NCBI GenBank assembly: GCA_902809985.1
Contig: CADDXC010000001.1
Location: 124,001 to 188,000 of the forward strand
Direction: 5' to 3'
DNA from: Clostridiaceae bacterium BL-3
Lineage (GTDB): Bacteria; Bacillota; Clostridia; Clostridiales; Clostridiaceae
Length of the DNA stretch: 64,000 nucleotides
In this document: positions 27,374-37,286 of the stretch, piece after piece
How the letters are laid out: the number at the start of each line of letters is the position of its first letter
Position numbering within the stretch: position 1 is the first letter of the stretch
Made by a program: the position numbers and the translations under genes
Notes under the pieces: model-generated
Database searches by the model: none
What the model was told of the DNA's origin: nothing
Seen by the model: only the letters and a program-made list of their open reading frames with translations

Positions 27374-28813
27374 TTGAGGGAAATATTTATTGAAAGGAGT
27401 GTAGAGCTCCTGAGAATTATTATAAGAGAAGAGGGAATTTTGAAAGAATGTCTTATGGAGGAGCAAAATGGCGGTGCCTACCCCGGAAATATATATAACG
27501 GTGTAGTGAAGAACATAATTTCTGCTATAAAGTGTGCTTTTATAGATATAGGATGTGGTAAAAATGCTTATATGTACATGGATAGTAAGTTTAAGAATCT
27601 CAATTTGAAAAAAGGACAGAAAATTATGGTTCAGGTTGTCAAAGAAAGCTATGGGAAAAAGGGAGCTAAGGTTGTAAAAGACATAGGTATACCGGGCAAA
27701 TATTGTGTTCTATATAATTATGGAAATAGTATACGATTTTCCAAAAAAATAAATGATGCGGATTTTAAAAAGAGAATAGAAAAAAATGTTAAACTGCCTG
27801 AAAATATAGGTCTCATGATAAGAACCGATGCCCAAAATGTGAAATTAGATGTTATAAACGATGAGATAAATAATTTGTACAAATGTTATGGTGATGTAAA
27901 AAAGAAAGGTATGTATTTCTTGAAGCCAGGACTGATATTTGAAAGTGGTGGAATACTTGGGGAAACCCTAAGAGATAAGTTAGATGACAGCAGACTTAAA
28001 ATATACTTAAATGAGGAAGAGGACTACTCTTATACAGAAGAATTTTTAAAATATGTAAGTAATGTGGATGCAGAGATGATTTTGTATGACGGTAAAATGA
28101 ATTTATTTTCAGCTTATAATCTGGAAAAAGAAATACTCAAATTGATAAACAGCAGGGTAGAATTAAATTGCGGCGGCTACATAATCATAAATAGAACAGA
28201 AGCTATGTTCGTAATAGATGTCAATTCTGGCAAAAATGTAAAGGGCAGTGCTATGGCCAAAACCGTGTTAGTTACAAATTTGCAGGCTGCGGAGGAAATT
28301 GCTAGGCAGGTAATACTTAGAAATTTAAATGGTATAATTTTAATAGATTTTATAGATATGGATGAAGAGTATAATAGAAAAAAAGTGTTGAATAAGCTGG
28401 AGAGTGGATTTCTAGATGATAAGAATAAAACTGTAATATATGGTTTCACGGAATTGAATTTGGTGCAAATAGCTAGAAAAAGAAAAGGAAAGCCAATATA
28501 TGATTATATAGAGGAAAATTGTGTATGCTGCAGTGGGACTGGCAAAAAGCTAAAATTGTCCTATATCACTTTACTCATTAGAGATGAAATTTTGAATTTG
28601 AATGAGGGGAAAGGTGTAAAAAATATTCATATTCAAATTGGTTCATATTATAGAGATTCTGTAGAAAAAGATATCAGTGGGTTTGTGAAAAATATAGGTG
28701 CCGAGAGAATGGGAGTATATATTACTTATGATGATAAAGCATCCTATTATAGATTGGAACCACTTGTATTTGACAGTCAGCTGAATAAATTTAGAATGTT
28801 TAAGGTGAATTAA
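27374..28813 (+). CDS. rng: Ribonuclease G/E family endoribonuclease
   Basis: 479 aa from a TTG with GGGAGG upstream. An S1-type RNA-binding domain spans about residues 35-110. The catalytic metal site is formed by the aspartates in VIDVNSGK and ILIDFIDMD (about 280-325). The zinc-link motif CVCCSGTGK (about 379-387) would join two protomers. It cuts single-stranded AU-rich RNA and trims rRNA. It lies directly before rplU, as in many clostridia. Confidence 0.93.
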   Translation: MREIFIERSVELLRIIIREEGILKECLMEEQNGGAYPGNIYNGVVKNIISAIKCAFIDIGCGKNAYMYMDSKFKNLNLKKGQKIMVQVVKESYGKKGAKVVKDIGIPGKYCVLYNYGNSIRFSKKINDADFKKRIEKNVKLPENIGLMIRTDAQNVKLDVINDEINNLYKCYGDVKKKGMYFLKPGLIFESGGILGETLRDKLDDSRLKIYLNEEEDYSYTEEFLKYVSNVDAEMILYDGKMNLFSAYNLEKEILKLINSRVELNCGGYIIINRTEAMFVIDVNSGKNVKGSAMAKTVLVTNLQAAEEIARQVILRNLNGIILIDFIDMDEEYNRKKVLNKLESGFLDDKNKTVIYGFTELNLVQIARKRKGKPIYDYIEENCVCCSGTGKKLKLSYITLLIRDEILNLNEGKGVKNIHIQIGSYYRDSVEKDISGFVKNIGAERMGVYITYDDKASYYRLEPLVFDSQLNKFRMFKVN

Positions 28814-28830
28814 AAACCAATCTAAAAAAC

Positions 28831-28859
28831 TTTACAAAAAAATATATATGTGTTAAAAT
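28831..28859 (+). promoter_or_regulatory. Promoter of the rplU operon
   Basis: TTTACA (28831-28836), a 17-bp spacer and TAAAAT (28854-28859), just after the rng stop codon. Confidence 0.6.
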
Positions 28860-28861
28860 GA

Positions 28862-28945
28862 CACCTGTAGACCGCTCAAAAAAGGTTTTATAAACTATGT
28901 AGGTGAATATTTTACATATACCTTTTAGGCGAGACTGGATTGAGG
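28862..28945 (+). promoter_or_regulatory. Ribosomal protein L21 leader
   Basis: The mRNA leader before rplU. It folds through AAAAGGT pairing with ACCTTTT and an inner TATGTA with TACATA, flanked by ACCGCTC and GGCGAGACTGG. Position, size and flanking sequences resemble the L21 leader described for Firmicutes, where excess ribosomal protein represses the operon. The class is assigned from memory of its pattern. Confidence 0.55.
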
Positions 28946-28956
28946 AGGTGTTTTAA

Positions 28957-29271
28957 ATGTATGCAGTTGTAGCAACTGGAGGAAAACAGTATAAAGTTTC
29001 AGAAGGAGACGTTGTTTACGTTGAAAAATTAGATGGTGAAGTGGATTCAACTGTTGAACTTGACAAAGTGCTTATTGTAAATAAGGATGATGCAGGAGTG
29101 GTTATTGGGAAACCTGTAGTTGAGGGAGCCAAAGTGAGCGCTAAAATTTTGGCACAGGGAAAATCCAAGAAGATAATAGTATTCAAGTATAAGGCCAAGA
29201 AAGATTACAGAAGAAAGCAGGGGCATAGACAGCCTTATACAAAATTACAGATTGAAAAGATCGATGCATAA
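28957..29271 (+). CDS. rplU: 50S ribosomal protein L21
   Basis: 104 aa, normal length. The start [25 protein letters not shown] and the conserved end [19 protein letters not shown] identify bL21, which binds 23S rRNA near L20. GAGGAGGTG precedes the ATG. It is first of rplU-prp-rpmA. Confidence 0.98.
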   Translation: MYAVVATGGKQYKVSEGDVVYVEKLDGEVDSTVELDKVLIVNKDDAGVVIGKPVVEGAKVSAKILAQGKSKKIIVFKYKAKKDYRRKQGHRQPYTKLQIEKIDA

Positions 29272-29274
29272 ATT

Positions 29275-29601
29275 ATGATTAAGGCAGTATTTGAAAAAAA
29301 ATCTGGCAATTTAGTTTCAGTTTCACTTCAGGGTCATGCAGGGTGGCCAAAACAAGGATATGATCTGGTTTGCAGTGCTGTTTCTGCCATATCACAAGGT
29401 ACTGTAATTGGAATAACGGAAGTATTGAAATTAGAGCTTGATTATTCCATGGAGGAAGGATTTCTAAGTTTTTCACTGGAGGGTATGAAAAAAGAGGACC
29501 TCATAAAATGTCAGGTACTCGTGGAAACTATGTTGCTTGCTTTAAAAAGTATAGAAATTAAGTTTAGTAAATATATAAGTGTAAAAGTTAAGGAGGTGTA
29601 G
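29275..29601 (+). CDS. prp: Ribosomal-processing cysteine protease Prp (YsxB)
   Basis: 108 aa. The GHAGWP (His at about 21) and [10 protein letters not shown] (Cys at about 33) motifs form the His-Cys catalytic pair of the Prp family. In Staphylococcus Prp removes the N-terminal extension of ribosomal protein L27. The next gene encodes an L27 with exactly such an extension. The ATG overlaps the end of rplU by position (3-bp gap), so translation is coupled. Confidence 0.93.
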   Translation: MIKAVFEKKSGNLVSVSLQGHAGWPKQGYDLVCSAVSAISQGTVIGITEVLKLELDYSMEEGFLSFSLEGMKKEDLIKCQVLVETMLLALKSIEIKFSKYISVKVKEV

Positions 29602-29605
29602 TTGT

Positions 29606-29908
29606 ATGTTGATTATGAACCTTCAGCTGTTTGCCCATAAAAAAGGAGTGGGCAGCTCAAGAAACGGTAGGGACAGTGAATCCAAAAGACTTGGAGTTAA
29701 ATCTGCAGATGGACAGTTCGTTTTGGCCGGCAATATATTGGTGAGGCAGAGAGGAACTAAGATTCATCCGGGAAATAATGTGGGCAGAGGATCTGATGAT
29801 ACACTGTTTTCGAAAATTGATGGTGTAGTTAGATATGAGAGAATGGGAAAGACTAAAAAGAAAGCAAGTGTATACCCTGTAGAGGTAGAGGAATTGGTAG
29901 CTGAATAG
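29606..29908 (+). CDS. rpmA: 50S ribosomal protein L27 with cleavable N-terminal extension
   Basis: 100 aa. The precursor begins [10 protein letters not shown] before [20 protein letters not shown], which is the normal start of mature bL27. The NLQxFA sequence before HKKG is the Prp cleavage motif of Firmicutes. Mature L27 reaches the peptidyl-transferase centre with its N-terminus, so uncut protein would interfere. AGGAGGTG precedes the ATG. Confidence 0.98.
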   Translation: MLIMNLQLFAHKKGVGSSRNGRDSESKRLGVKSADGQFVLAGNILVRQRGTKIHPGNNVGRGSDDTLFSKIDGVVRYERMGKTKKKASVYPVEVEELVAE

Positions 29909-29918
29909 TGTTTTATTA

Positions 29919-29946
29919 AGGCATCCTGGCAAAGGATGCTTTTTTA
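29919..29946 (+). terminator. Terminator after rpmA
   Basis: GCATCC (29921-29926) pairs with GGATGC (29934-29939), extended by AA/TT, then a run of T. Confidence 0.85.
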
Positions 29947-29991
29947 AAACTCGCAGGTATAAATATAAGTACAGAAGGGAAGTGAATTGAA

Positions 29992-31266
29992 ATGTTTGTG
30001 GATACAGCTAAAATATTTGTAAGATCTGGCGATGGTGGAGACGGAGCCGTATCTTTTAGAAGAGAAAAATATGTTCCCCTTGGAGGTCCAGATGGTGGTG
30101 ACGGTGGAAAAGGTGGAAATGTTGTACTTATAGTGGATACTAATATGACTACACTGCTGGATTTTGCATATAGAAAAAAATATGCGGCTGAAAAAGGTGG
30201 AAATGGTTCTGGTTCAAAGTGCTCTGGAAAAAACGGAGAAGATCTTTATATAAAAGTTCCTCTGGGCACGGTTGTAAAAGATGTGAGTAGCAACAAAATA
30301 ATGGCTGATTTATCTCATGCCGGTGACAGGTGTTTAGTGGCAAGAGGCGGAAAAGGCGGCAGAGGAAATGTAAGATTTACTACTTCCATAAGACAGGCAC
30401 CAAATTTTGCTGAGCCGGGAATGCCGGGTGAGGAAAGATATATAGGTCTTGAATTGAAAATATTAGCTGATGTAGGTCTTGTAGGCTTTCCAAATGTAGG
30501 TAAATCCACTCTTTTGTCAGTAGTTACTAAAGCAACACCTAAGATTGCCAATTATCATTTTACAACGTTATCACCTAATCTTGGGGTGGTTGATGTACCG
30601 GGAATTAAAAGTTTTGTAATGGCCGATATACCAGGTATAATTGAAGGGGCAGCAGAAGGTGTAGGACTTGGAACAGAATTTTTGAGACATATTGAAAGAA
30701 CCAGGGTTCTCATACATGTAGTTGATATATCTGGGATAGAAGGAAGAAATCCCGTTGATGATTTTGTTAAAATAAATGATGAGTTGAAAAAATATGATGT
30801 AAAACTTTGGGATAGACCTCAGATAATTGCTGCAAATAAAGCGGATATGTTATATGATGATAAGTCCTTTGAGAATTTTAAAAATGAACTTAAAAAACTT
30901 GGATATACTAAAGTTTTTAAGATATCCTGTGCTACAATGAGTGGGATAAAAGAGCTTATGCAGGAAACAGCAAAGATGCTTGTTTCTATACCTGTTGTAG
31001 ATATAGAAATAAATGAAGAGGATAGATTTGTACCGGAGGAAAAGAAATTTACTTATAACGTACGGAAAGAGGGAAATGTCTATATAGTTGAGGGAAGTTT
31101 TGTTGACAGGCTGCTTGATAGTGTAAACGTAAATGATCCTGATGAATTGAGATATTTCTACAAGGTATTGAAAAATAAAGGAGTTATTGAGGAGTTAGAG
31201 AATAAAGGAATTAAAGACGGAGATGTAGTAAGACTCAATGATTTTGAATTTGATTATGTCATGTAA
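29992..31266 (+). CDS. obg: GTPase Obg/CgtA
   Basis: 424 aa. A glycine-rich Obg domain (about 1-158, with [22 protein letters not shown]), a G domain with [12 protein letters not shown] (P-loop), [12 protein letters not shown] (switch II) and NKAD, and a C-terminal OCT domain (about 345-424). It acts in 50S assembly and (p)ppGpp-linked growth and sporulation control. The position after rpmA is conserved. Confidence 0.97.
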   Translation: MFVDTAKIFVRSGDGGDGAVSFRREKYVPLGGPDGGDGGKGGNVVLIVDTNMTTLLDFAYRKKYAAEKGGNGSGSKCSGKNGEDLYIKVPLGTVVKDVSSNKIMADLSHAGDRCLVARGGKGGRGNVRFTTSIRQAPNFAEPGMPGEERYIGLELKILADVGLVGFPNVGKSTLLSVVTKATPKIANYHFTTLSPNLGVVDVPGIKSFVMADIPGIIEGAAEGVGLGTEFLRHIERTRVLIHVVDISGIEGRNPVDDFVKINDELKKYDVKLWDRPQIIAANKADMLYDDKSFENFKNELKKLGYTKVFKISCATMSGIKELMQETAKMLVSIPVVDIEINEEDRFVPEEKKFTYNVRKEGNVYIVEGSFVDRLLDSVNVNDPDELRYFYKVLKNKGVIEELENKGIKDGDVVRLNDFEFDYVM

Positions 31267-31291
31267 TTTATAAACAAATGGGGAGAGACAT

Positions 31292-31903
31292 ATGATTAAA
31301 AAAGCTATTTTTGGAGGAACCTTTGATCCAATACACATTGGACATATACACATAGCCTATGAGGCACTTTACAGGCTCAAGCTGGATAGGATAGTATTTA
31401 TGCCAACGGGTAATCCACCTCATAAATTAAAAAAAGATATAACGGATGCTTTATTAAGGTACAATATGGTAAAAGATGCCATTAAATCAGAAAGTAAATT
31501 TACTGTAAGTGATTATGAAATAAATAGGCCAAATTTAAGCTATACCTATAATACATTAGAATATTTTAATAACCTGGAAAAACATACTCAATGGTATTTT
31601 CTTACCGGTATGGACTGTTTGATGGATATTCAAAATTGGAATAAAGTAGAAGACATATTTAAGCTGTGCCAATTTATTGTATTTAATAGACCGAACTTTC
31701 CAGCCTTTACTATGGAGAGTATAAGAAAACAAAAGAAAAAGATTGAAGACAGATATTCTACTGAAGTCATATATCTGGATGCACCTCTTTTGGATATCTC
31801 GTCTACTAATATAAGAAACAGCATAAGAGAGGGAAGAAGAGTGGATTATCTTTTGCCGGAAAATGTTTCTGATATTATTGAAAAATTTGGACTTTATAAG
31901 TAA
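31292..31903 (+). CDS. nadD: Nicotinate-nucleotide adenylyltransferase
   Basis: 203 aa. Joins NaMN and ATP to form deamido-NAD. The nucleotidyltransferase motif [15 protein letters not shown] (about 8-22), the substrate loop MPTGNPPHK and the C-terminal [13 protein letters not shown] are present. It precedes yqeK by 32 bp. Confidence 0.96.
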   Translation: MIKKAIFGGTFDPIHIGHIHIAYEALYRLKLDRIVFMPTGNPPHKLKKDITDALLRYNMVKDAIKSESKFTVSDYEINRPNLSYTYNTLEYFNNLEKHTQWYFLTGMDCLMDIQNWNKVEDIFKLCQFIVFNRPNFPAFTMESIRKQKKKIEDRYSTEVIYLDAPLLDISSTNIRNSIREGRRVDYLLPENVSDIIEKFGLYK

Positions 31904-31935
31904 TGTTTATAATTTTAATTTTGGAGTGATAAGTG

Positions 31936-32511
31936 ATGTGGAATGAGGAACAGATTATAGAGTATTTAAGAGAAAAACTTAAAAAAAGCAGATTTGATCA
32001 CAGTCTGAGTGTAAGAGATACAGCTGTAAAGATGGCAAAAATCTATAATGCCGATGTTGAAAAGGCAAGAATGGCAGGGCTTGTTCATGATTGTGCCAAA
32101 TACATGTCAAATGAAGAGATATTGAATATAGCAGATCAAAATAATATATGTATAGATGAAATAACAAGAGCTAATCCTCAGCTTCTACACGGCAGTATTG
32201 CTGCCATAATAGCAAAAAATATTATGGGGATTTATGATGAAGAAGTGTTAAATGCCATAAAATATCATACTACAGGTAAGAAGAATATGAATCTTTTGGA
32301 AAAGATAATATATATTTCGGATTATATAGAGCCTCTAAGAGATTTTCCAGGAGTGGATAAACTTAGGGAAAAAGCTCTTGTGGATTTAAATGCTGCCATG
32401 CTGGATGCCTTTAACAATACTATAGAAGTTGTTATAGCAAGGAATCAGCTGCTACATATAGACACAATTGAAGGAAGAAATTATTTAATTTACAGAACTT
32501 TGCATAAATAA
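31936..32511 (+). CDS. yqeK: HD-domain Ap4A hydrolase YqeK
   Basis: 191 aa from the ATG at 31936, better spaced from GGAGTGAT than the GTG at 31933. The HD-family metal ligands appear as RFDHSLSVRDTA, GLVHDCAKYM and LLHGSIAA...YHTTGKKNM. YqeK proteins hydrolyse diadenosine tetraphosphate symmetrically. In many clostridia lytR and rsfS follow; here a ridA gene with its own promoter follows, so that tail is missing or moved. Confidence 0.92.
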   Translation: MWNEEQIIEYLREKLKKSRFDHSLSVRDTAVKMAKIYNADVEKARMAGLVHDCAKYMSNEEILNIADQNNICIDEITRANPQLLHGSIAAIIAKNIMGIYDEEVLNAIKYHTTGKKNMNLLEKIIYISDYIEPLRDFPGVDKLREKALVDLNAAMLDAFNNTIEVVIARNQLLHIDTIEGRNYLIYRTLHK

Positions 32512-32539
32512 ATTCGTAAATGTAATTTTATAAAAATAT

Positions 32540-32569
32540 TTAACACAGAGGACAAAAATTTGATATAAT
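32540..32569 (+). promoter_or_regulatory. Promoter of ridA
   Basis: TTAACA (32540-32545), an 18-bp spacer and a perfect TATAAT (32564-32569), about 67 bp before the ridA start. Confidence 0.6.
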
Positions 32570-32636
32570 AGTGTTGTTGTATTGAAGAACATTATTTTTG
32601 ATATATTTTATTAATTAGATTTTAGGAGGTTTTATT

Positions 32637-33017
32637 ATGAAGAAGAACATAATAAGTACAAAAAAGGCACCTGGAGCTGTGGGTCCATATTCACAGGCTG
32701 TTAAGGTTGGGAACTTTTTATTTACATCGGGACAAATTCCATTGGATCCTGCAACAGGAGAGTTGGTTTCAGGGGATGTAAAAAAAGCTACTGAAAGATC
32801 ACTTGAAAATATAAAAGCTCTACTTAAAGAAGCGGGAACATCCTTTGACAAGGTTGTGAAGACTACTGTATATGTAAAGAACATGTCAGACTTTGCAGCT
32901 GTAAATGAGGTTTATGCAAAATATTTTCAGAAAGATATGCCAGCAAGATCTTGTGTGGAAGTGAAACTTCCAAAGGATGCATTAGTTGAAGTCGAAGTAA
33001 TAGCATTGGTAGATTAA
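32637..33017 (+). CDS. ridA: RidA-family enamine/imine deaminase
   Basis: 126 aa, full length. The signature [26 protein letters not shown] (about 16-41), the catalytic arginine in [19 protein letters not shown] and the acidic end are intact. It hydrolyses reactive enamine/imine intermediates such as 2-aminoacrylate released by PLP enzymes. TTTAGGAGG precedes the ATG. It is monocistronic, with a promoter before and a terminator after. Confidence 0.93.
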   Translation: MKKNIISTKKAPGAVGPYSQAVKVGNFLFTSGQIPLDPATGELVSGDVKKATERSLENIKALLKEAGTSFDKVVKTTVYVKNMSDFAAVNEVYAKYFQKDMPARSCVEVKLPKDALVEVEVIALVD

Positions 33018-33036
33018 ATAGAACATATTTGAAGAG

Positions 33037-33066
33037 AGAGTGAACTTTTAAAAGTTCACTCTTTGA
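33037..33066 (+). terminator. Terminator of ridA
   Basis: A perfect 26-bp palindrome: AGAGTGAACTTTT (33037-33049) and its complement (33050-33062), then TTTG. It may work on both strands. Confidence 0.8.
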
Positions 33067-33120
33067 ATATTAAATTTCATTTTGTATCAAGGCAGCATCA
33101 ATGTAGAAAGGAATATTATA

Positions 33121-34020
33121 GTGGACGAAAATAAAATAGTATTTAAAGTAAAAACGGGAGAAGAGGGATTGAAATTAAGAGCATATTTAAAAAAGGTGCA
33201 AAAGCTTTCCAGCAGGCTTATAAAGGGGGCGGCTTTGGGTGGAAGACTGGAAATAGATAATAGAAGAGTAAAGTTAAATCATATAGTGAAGGTAGGAGAA
33301 AACATATCACTGAATCTTATAAAAGAAGAATCCCAAAATATATCACCCGAAAAAATGGATATACAGGTGGTATATGAGGATAAGGACATAATAGTTGTGA
33401 ACAAACCACCCGGTATAGTAGTTCATCCTACCAGGAACTATCCCAATGGTACTCTGGCTAATGGGATTGTTTACTATTTTAGAGAGAAAGGTGAAAATTG
33501 TATAGTTAGATTGGTGAGCAGGTTGGATATGGGTACTTCAGGCCTTATAATAGTTGGAAAAAATCAATTTGCGCATATGTGTCTGGCAAGAGATATGAAG
33601 TGCAAAGATTTTGAAAAAAGCTATATAGCTGTTATCCATGGAAAAATGGAAGATGATGAAGGAATTATAGATTTACCTATATACAGGGATGAAAAAACTG
33701 GCATAAAGAGAGTGGTAGATGAAAGAGGGCAGAGAAGTATAACCCGTTACAAGGTAATAGATAATTTTAAAAATGATCAATTGCTGAGGATTACTTTAGA
33801 AACTGGCAGAACCCATCAAATCAGAGTTCATCTGAGTTATTTAGGCCATCCACTGTATGGAGATACACTGTACGGTACAGAAGATGATAGTCAGTATATA
33901 AAAAGACAGGCACTTCACGCCTATAGGCTCAAATTCCCGCATCCAAGGGGGAACAGGATAATGGAACTGGAATCTGATATACCCCGGGATATCATGAATT
34001 TGATAGAAAAAATAAGTTGA
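33121..34020 (+). CDS. RluA-family pseudouridine synthase
   Basis: 299 aa from a GTG at 33121 with GAAAGGA eight bases upstream; the frame is open to 33082 but unsupported there. An S4-like N-terminal region (about 15-80) precedes the catalytic domain. The catalytic aspartate lies in SRLDMGTSGLIIV, with NKPPGIVVHPT before it and TGRTHQIRVHLSYLGHPLYGD after it. It isomerises uridine in rRNA or tRNA; the exact site (RluC/RluD type) cannot be told. Confidence 0.9.
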   Translation: MDENKIVFKVKTGEEGLKLRAYLKKVQKLSSRLIKGAALGGRLEIDNRRVKLNHIVKVGENISLNLIKEESQNISPEKMDIQVVYEDKDIIVVNKPPGIVVHPTRNYPNGTLANGIVYYFREKGENCIVRLVSRLDMGTSGLIIVGKNQFAHMCLARDMKCKDFEKSYIAVIHGKMEDDEGIIDLPIYRDEKTGIKRVVDERGQRSITRYKVIDNFKNDQLLRITLETGRTHQIRVHLSYLGHPLYGDTLYGTEDDSQYIKRQALHAYRLKFPHPRGNRIMELESDIPRDIMNLIEKIS

Positions 34021-34142
34021 AGCTTTTAGCTATTTTTAAACATTTAAACTTCAACTTATCGTATATAATATAATGCTTTATTTTCTGCATATTTTTCATA
34101 AGTAAATTCCATTTGAATTCACAAATAATCTGATATAAAAAA

Positions 34143-35366
34143 TCATTTACTTAGAGTATATATTTTTTTTACAGTAAAGATAGCTATTACGACTAACAGT
34201 GCTATTACAACTGGAATTGCATATTTATTCCTTATTATTATGTTTTCAATAATATCTGAATTCAATATCTGTTTTTCATCATGGCTGATGCCGCTTGAAA
34301 GGTTTAACTTTCCTATATTTTTTCCTTTAAAGTAGATATCAGCACTACTTACTACATCCCCTACCTTAAAAAGTTTAAAGGACAGATTTTCATTTTTAAT
34401 ACTTAAATGGGGAAGGGCTTTATCACCTTTTTCCTTTACATAATAAAAATTAGAATCTGCAATTAGAGGGACAGAAAGTTTATTTTTGTTATAGGTTGTA
34501 ACTAAATCTCCCTTTGAATACAGTTTTACCAATTGAAAGTTGTTGAATCCAAAATTAAATAAAGATATTGAATCTGGAAAAAAAGTTTTATTTTTATCGT
34601 GAACTAAAGCTACGATTAGTGTTTCGCCATTTCTTGTAGCTACCGCAGTATATGAGTGGAGTGATTGAATTGTGTAACCTGTTTTACCGCCCTGGCACCC
34701 ACTGTAGTAATACATAGATTGTTTTTGCACAAGCTTATTTTCGTTCCACACAGTTCTTGGCTTGCTGGACTTATTAGTAGGTGGAATGGTATAGGATATA
34801 GAGGTGGCAATTTTTGAGTATTCAGGATTTTTATGTAACTCCCTCATTATAAGAGATAGATCTCTTGCAGAAGTTTTGTGTTTTTCATTGAACAATCCAG
34901 TGGGATTTATGAAATTGGTGTTTTTTGCTCCTAACTCTTTTGCCCTGGTGTTCATTTTTGCTGCAAATTTGTGCAGTGAGCCGCTGATGTGTTCTGCTAG
35001 TGCTTCAGCACAATCGTTATCAGAGGCCAATAACAATCCATATAGTAGATCCCTGACGGTCAACTCTTCACCCGGAAAAAGGCCCAATCTGGTTCCCTCT
35101 ACAGCCGGTGGGTTGTTACCGATTACTACTTTGTCATCTAAGTTTGTATTTTCCAATGTCAATAGAGCAGTCATTATTTTGGTGGTAGATGCCGGTGGAT
35201 AAGCAGAATCGGGATTTTTAGCATACAGAATTTCACCGGTTGCTGCATCTAATACAACTGCGCTGTCAGCAGAAACAGAAGGAGGTGTTTCTTTAGCATA
35301 AACATTATATGAGCTGCCTGAACAGATAAGCAAAAACAGTAATATAAATGTAATTGTTTTTTTCAT
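34143..35366 (-). CDS. D-alanyl-D-alanine carboxypeptidase (DacF/PBP5 type)
   Basis: 407 aa from the ATG at 35366, preceded by AAAGGAGG; longer upstream frame is untranslated. A signal peptide (about 1-24, ending VYA) leads to a class C/S11 serine peptidase with S60-TTK63, S115-D-N117 and K228-TG. A PBP5 C-terminal beta domain (about 275-365) and a C-terminal membrane anchor (about 382-402) follow. It trims the terminal D-Ala of stem peptides. It is read leftward, convergent with rluA and divergent from comEA. Confidence 0.93.
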   Translation of the reverse strand: MKKTITFILLFLLICSGSSYNVYAKETPPSVSADSAVVLDAATGEILYAKNPDSAYPPASTTKIMTALLTLENTNLDDKVVIGNNPPAVEGTRLGLFPGEELTVRDLLYGLLLASDNDCAEALAEHISGSLHKFAAKMNTRAKELGAKNTNFINPTGLFNEKHKTSARDLSLIMRELHKNPEYSKIATSISYTIPPTNKSSKPRTVWNENKLVQKQSMYYYSGCQGGKTGYTIQSLHSYTAVATRNGETLIVALVHDKNKTFFPDSISLFNFGFNNFQLVKLYSKGDLVTTYNKNKLSVPLIADSNFYYVKEKGDKALPHLSIKNENLSFKLFKVGDVVSSADIYFKGKNIGKLNLSSGISHDEKQILNSDIIENIIIRNKYAIPVVIALLVVIAIFTVKKIYTLSK

Positions 35367-35545
35367 TTTTTCCTCCTTTGAAATTGTCTTTAGACAGTAT
35401 ACAAAAAAATAATATAAGTGACAAAAATTTTTTGAAACTGTCAATAATCTAAATTATAAACTTAAATATATTTTAATGCAAATTACAGCTGCTTTAAGAG
35501 TACAATGAGTTTTAAGTTTGATATTGGAGGAGGAGATATAATAAG

Positions 35546-36163
35546 ATGAAAAATAAGAAAAAGATAATAGGCTCCGTTGTGATTTTGGCTGTATTTTTTG
35601 TATTCCTCATAGTGGGATACATCAATTCTAGACCAGTAAAAATCGATGAGAACAGCAGGGATATATTTGAAGAGGGAGCTACTTCTAAGGATTCCAATGA
35701 AACTGGGGATGACAATTATTCCAAAGAGATAACTGTTTATATAAATGGACAGGTTAAGAATCCAGGAGTGTATAAGCTGAAAGACAATAGTAGAGTGGAA
35801 AGCCTGGTAAAGGCAGCAGGTGGTTTTACAGATAAAGCTGACAGCTGTAGGTTAAATTTGGCTAAAAAATTAAAAGACGAGGATTATATATATGTAGATA
35901 GTAAAATAGGCAATACCTCTGGAGGCCCTAATTCTTCAGCACTATCTGAAAGTCAAATAGGCAGTGATGGTAAAATAAATATAAACAGGGCATCTAAAGA
36001 GGAACTTAAAACCATACCCGGTGTAGGGGACATAACTGCACAAAAAATAATGGATTACAGAGAACAGAATGGAGATTTTGCTTCTGTGGAAGATTTGAAG
36101 AAAATAGATAGAATAGGTGACAAAACTCTTGATAAAATGAGAGATAAAATAGATGTAAGATAG
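35546..36163 (+). CDS. comEA: ComEA-type helix-hairpin-helix DNA-binding protein
   Basis: 205 aa. One membrane anchor (about 7-25), an acidic linker, an SLBB domain (about 60-112, YINGQVKNPGVYKLKDNSRVESL), and two helix-hairpin-helix motifs (about 140-203, INRASKEELKTIPGVGDITAQKI). ComEA binds incoming double-stranded DNA at the cell surface for transformation. comEC and comEB are not adjacent. GGAGGAGGAG precedes the ATG. Confidence 0.92.
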   Translation: MKNKKKIIGSVVILAVFFVFLIVGYINSRPVKIDENSRDIFEEGATSKDSNETGDDNYSKEITVYINGQVKNPGVYKLKDNSRVESLVKAAGGFTDKADSCRLNLAKKLKDEDYIYVDSKIGNTSGGPNSSALSESQIGSDGKININRASKEELKTIPGVGDITAQKIMDYREQNGDFASVEDLKKIDRIGDKTLDKMRDKIDVR

Positions 36164-36226
36164 ATTGTTTATTCAAAAATATTGTAAGATATTATATAAT
36201 TGTAGTGGAGAATGGAGGTGGCGAGT

Positions 36227-37258
36227 GTGGCTAAAAGATTGACTGAGCTTACGAGGACTTCAGGATGAGCTGCAAAAATAGAGCCGGGGACTCTTTCGAG
36301 TATATTAGGTAAACTACCTAAAATGGAAGATAAAGATTTAATAGTTGGAATAGAGACTTCAGATGATGCCGCAGTATATAAATTAAATCAGGAAACAGCA
36401 GTAATTCAAACTCTTGATTTTTTTACTCCAGTGGTGGATGATCCCTATACTTTTGGACAAATTGCTGCAGCAAATTCTCTCAGTGATATATATGCCATGG
36501 GCGGTAAGCCTAAAGTGGCGCTTAACATAGTCTGTTTCCCTTCCTGTCTTTCAGTGGATGTACTGGGGGAAATATTAAAGGGAGGGGCAGATAAGGTTAT
36601 TGAAGCTGGAGCTGTTGTAATAGGGGGTCATACGGTAGATGACAATGAACCTAAATTTGGACTGTCAGTTATGGGGCTGGTGCATCCCGATAAAATACTC
36701 AGAAATTATGGGTGTAAAGTAGGAGATAAGGTAATATTGACCAAACCCGTTGGTACGGGCATAATAAATACCGCCATAAAAGGTGGAATTGTATCCGATA
36801 ATGCTTATGATAAGGCAGTTAAAATAATGTCCACGTTGAATAAATATGCAGGAGAGATAATAACAAAATATAATATAACCGCCTGCACGGATATAACTGG
36901 TTTTGGACTTATGGGCCATGGCTATGAAATGGCATCTGCGTCTGATGTAACCTTGAAACTTTATGGGAATAAAATTCCGTATATAAGTGAAGCTAAAGGA
37001 TATGCGGAGATGGGAATTGTTCCTGCAGGTGCATATAAAAACAGGAAATATATAGAAGGCAAATACAGTATAAAAAATATTCCAGGATGGATGGAAGATA
37101 TACTATTTGATCCGCAAACTTCAGGAGGCCTCCTCTTTACGTGTTCTGAAAGTGAAGCTTATAAAATCATGAATGAAACATGTGGGCTGGAGATAAAGCC
37201 TTCCATAATAGGTGAAATTGTACCTTTGCAAGGCAAGAAATATATAATTGTAGAGTAA
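36227..37258 (+). CDS. selD: Selenophosphate synthase SelD, a selenoprotein (TGA = Sec)
   Basis: 343 aa if the TGA at 36266-36268 is read as selenocysteine (residue 14). The frame upstream of that TGA, from a GTG at 36227 with GGAGGTGG five bases before it, reads LTELTRTSG, then U, then AAKIEPGTL. This is the canonical SelD active-site phrase in which the residue is Cys or Sec. Past the TGA the frame is open to the end and carries the ATP-binding GGHTVDDNEPKFGL and the C-terminal FDPQTSGGLL. It makes selenophosphate from selenide and ATP. selA, selB and tRNA-Sec follow directly. Conventional calling would wrongly start it at 36323 and lose the active site. Confidence 0.95.
36266..36306 (+). 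promoter_or_regulatory. Candidate bacterial SECIS element in selD
   Basis: Starts at the Sec TGA codon. A short stem GAG...CTC encloses the G-rich loop CCGGGGA about 15 nt downstream of the TGA, with an overlapping alternative ACTC/GAGT. Spacing and a G-rich apical loop fit bacterial SECIS rules, but the stem is short. Confidence 0.5.
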
Positions 37259-37286
37259 AATTGGAGTTGTATAAGGAGGTTGTAAT

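Noticed and set aside
36323-37258. selD starting at the ATG at 36323
   Set aside because: This start omits the conserved active-site segment. The in-frame sequence upstream through TGA matches the SelD family exactly and has the better ribosome site.
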